Positions 61,570-64,000 of a stretch of 64,000 bases of DNA are shown here, piece by piece (the stretch's first letter is position 1; each line of letters opens with the position of its first letter). The notes beneath the pieces are model-generated. The model saw only the letters and a program-made list of their open reading frames with translations. It was not told the origin of the DNA and did no database searches. A program made the position numbers and the translations under genes. The stretch covers positions 839,001 through 903,000 of the forward strand of contig BSWB01000002.1 of assembly GCA_033239125.1 (NCBI GenBank), in the 5' to 3' direction. The DNA comes from Fagopyrum homotropicum. Its lineage: Eukaryota > Streptophyta > Magnoliopsida > Caryophyllales > Polygonaceae.

Positions 61570-61595
61570 TAATAACAATAATAATAATAGATAGA
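61333..61595 (+). pseudogene. Retroelement C-terminal fragment with (TAA)n tail, same family as 40406-40921
   Basis: The frame reads TFGDLGDDAVELLKSLG and ends IAFTIQKGCGAQLVSRLPSH, matching in order the end of the region at 40406-40921 (FGFLAPDSIEILKRV, FAIQKGLAAQLVARLPS). About 20 bases after the stop, a TAA/AAT microsatellite begins (61536-61590), as expected for a LINE whose RNA ends in a simple repeat. Only about 57 codons remain. It is preceded by a T-run at 61316-61336. Confidence 0.65.
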
Positions 61596-61932
61596 GTTAA
61601 AGTTGAAGTAATCTTTCTATAAACTCTTAAACCTCCGCAAAAAAATATTTACTTAGCTTTATGAATCTAGTAAAAATTAGAGGAAAAAAAACTAGAACTC
61701 TTATATAACTTAACTCGACAAATATTCATAAAATTTTAAAATCCAGTAATCTATTAAAAAAATAGTCAATAATCTCTAACGAACACACCCAAAAAAGTTA
61801 TTTCAAGTTTTGTTTATTTTTTTAAAGTTAGATGAAAAGCATGATTGAATGTATATATTAATAAAAACACTTTATATAAGCAAGATCCGTTCTTACATTC
61901 TCAATATCGTTATTAGAACGAGTCGAGATTTA

Positions 61933-62138
61933 GGGCCGTTTAGTTTTAACTCCGAAATCGGAAATGGAATGAAAACGAATCTAGTCCATACGTATGCCTT
62001 TGTTCATAAAATTTTTTGGAACAATGTGTACTTTGCGCTAAACCACAATGAATTATTCCATAAAATTTCATGAATAAGGATATGTATATGGACTAAATTC
62101 GTTTCCATTCCGTTTTCGTTACCGGAGTTAGAACCAGT
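61933..62138. mobile_element. MITE F1, copy 4, right end lost
   Basis: It opens GGGCCGTTTAGTTTTAACTCC and carries the shared ATGGAATGAAAACGAATCTAG block. It closes CCGGAGTTAGAACCAG, where the last dozen bases of the inverted end are missing. TTA precedes it. It is a truncated copy. Confidence 0.75.
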
Positions 62139-62689
62139 CGCGAGCATGTTAATTATGAGAATTTTAAACCTTACAACTAGACAATTTTTTTTATTTTTTT
62201 TTATCAATTTGTTTGCATTTTTAAGGAGACAATTCAGACGTAAAAAGTCATATTATTAATTGTATATATTTCTCTATAAAACTTTACCTGATAAAAAAAG
62301 TTGTCACAAATCTCATTATATATACACATATATATTATTTAATAACATCAAATGATAATGTACTTTATTTAGGATATAATGTCAACTGTGGTCAGGAACT
62401 CGTCTTCGATAAAAAAATAATAATTTGGTTTTAATTGTAAAATGATTATGACATAATAACATTAATTAATATAGTTTTTATCAACTATACTTTGAACATT
62501 ATTTTAGAGAAAAATCATACAATGTTGATATCATATGTCATACATCAAGATATATATGACATTACTTTAGGATTATTATAATGTAAAAGAATGTCAATAA
62601 ACGAATAGTCGACAAAAAAATTAAAAAAGAAAAGAAAAGAATATACAATAAGGTGCACGTGACACATTGTTCCCCAGACTTACTTCCTT

Positions 62690-62926
62690 CGAAGATGAAC
62701 TTCTATACTCGTTGTCTCCTACCGGCTGGATCATCCTACTTTCCACTTGAAGACTTTTTTGCTTTCGGTTTCATTTTTATGTATTTTTGTGTAGTTCTTT
62801 TATCCTGTATTTGTGTCATGACGGTTAGACCGTCTACCGATTTTTTTGACCTTTCGAACCACTAGACGACGCGCCGCCTAGTTGTTTCGAACCGCTTTCC
62901 ATTTAAAAAAAAAAAGAAAAAAAAGG
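62690..62926 (+). mobile_element. Possible LINE 3' tail
   Basis: The stretch ends CGAACCGCTTTCCATTTAAAAAAAA, like the CCGCTTTCCGTTAT-plus-A tails of the LINEs at 33257 and 39851 (read on their own strand). No RNase H coding could be made out. No target duplication was found. Confidence 0.45.
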
Positions 62927-63189
62927 TGCACGTGTGATAATATATGATATTATCCAATATTAATATATTATTATGCATTAATATTTCCTCACCTTGCAGG
63001 TCTTATAGCATTATTATGTTTTTTTTTTAATGTTAATATTATAGACACTAATGTATATATACATTATATTCATCATTCAATAAAACAAGTCATATTGCTA
63101 CAATTTATAAGATTATTATTCTTACGTGGTAATTCCCTTTAATCGATCCTCAAAAAACAAGTTCTGCAAAACTCAAACATGGTTGCTCT

Positions 63190-64000
63190 TCTAATAACCA
63201 ATCCTTATTACCTACACCCTTCTAATCATCCTGTTATCCCTTGTTTCAATGATCCTCAAAGAAGAAACAAACTTTTCTGAATGAAAAAGAAATTTGATGA
63301 ATGCTTTCCGAGCCAAACAAAAGGTTGGATTCATCGATGGTTCAATCAAATGTCCGGATGAGGCATCTTCAGATTCTCAACATTGGAGTCTCGTCAACTC
63401 AATGTTGTTTGGCTGGATTTTACAAACAACGGATCCGTCCGTTTGCTCAACGGTCTCAAATCTAGAAACCGCTCGCAACTTATGGATCGAATTGGAACAA
63501 CGGTATTCCATAGGAAACGAACCAATGATCTTGAAACTACGGGCTGATATCAGCCAATGCCGCCAATAAGGTCAGTCGGTCTCGTTATACTATGGGAGAC
63601 TTCGTCGGATGTGGGATGAACTCAACGCAACCATCCGTCATCACACTGATTTGCAACCCATGCTCGAAGGTACTTGCTACAAAAAAAAAGAGGAAGAACA
63701 AACTCATCAATTTCTTATTGGATGGATGACTCGTATCAAACTCTCCGTTCTATCATCATATTTAAAGAAGAGTTACCAACTTTGAATAAAGTCTATTCGT
63801 TAACTATTCAAGCAGTATGTACCCACATGGTGTCAAAGAAAACCGAAACTCGAGTGGAGTCAATGGCCATGGCCGCCCGATCATCAAACAAATCTACACA
63901 AGGTAACCCGTATAAAAATAACTTACAATGTTTTTATTGTAACAAAACAGGTCATATAAATGCTTAATGCTTTAAAATTATTAGTTATCCGGAGTGGTGG
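63190..64000 (+). pseudogene. Ty1/copia gag, broken, running off the window
   Basis: It begins in one frame with YYLHPSNHPVI. A frame change follows, then AFRAKQKVGFIDGSIKCPDE, HWSLVNSMLFGWIL and LWIELEQRYSIGNEP. An in-frame stop (about 63569) comes next, then VSLYYGRLRRMWDELNATI and QFLIGWMTRIKLSVLSSYLK in other frames. Near the end CFYCNKTGH marks the CCHC zinc knuckle (about 63940). This is the Gag order of a copia element. The frame is broken at least three times, so it is dead. No LTR was identified upstream within the window. Confidence 0.8.

Overview
The window looks like nuclear DNA of a eudicot plant. It is AT-rich, its genes have GT-AG introns, and their closest recognisable relatives are plant proteins: an ACC oxidase of the Arabidopsis ACO1 type, a GRWD1-type WD40 protein, a PRA1.F protein, an atypical chloroplast thioredoxin and a wall-associated kinase-like receptor. 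Retroelements and small DNA transposons of plant type fill the rest. The species cannot be named from the sequence. All exon models were built by eye from splice signals, reading frame and remembered family features.

Layout. 1-16.4 kb is repeat territory. It holds a Ty3/gypsy element of Athila type (5' LTR, tRNA-Asp-like primer site, long gag-pol frame) that breaks off before integrase and runs into a copia gag fragment and LINE RNase H pieces. It also holds remnants of an NLR resistance gene mixed with odd 20-25 bp arrays, the 3' part of a second Athila-type element, and a complete small LTR element (TRIM). 16.4-33 kb is the gene-bearing part: ACO1-like (+), an uncharacterised FANCE-like gene (-), PRA1.F (-) and a thioredoxin (-), separated by MITEs, a chimeric TRIM and a fragment of chloroplast psaB. 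34.1-53.0 kb is a direct tandem duplication of about 9 kb. Each copy carries a complete 12-exon GRWD1-type gene, a decayed WAK fragment, and the last exon of a small membrane-protein gene that is whole only in the second copy. 53-60 kb has that gene's first exon, a LINE fragment and a three-exon WAK-like receptor kinase (-). 60-64 kb returns to repeats and ends in a broken copia gag.

The duplication works as a natural control. Each copy carries insertions the other lacks, so element ends and target duplications can be read against the empty site. This supports hAT-like elements (8-bp duplications), LINE-type insertions and a large fold-back element with two tRNA-like heads. I see no prokaryote-style operon, CRISPR array or clearly new multi-gene system. 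The points most worth a second look are the pair of GRWD1 genes with a shared GC-AG intron, the double LINE-type insertion at one site, the fold-back element, and the initiator-tRNA-like arrays inside the NLR remnant.
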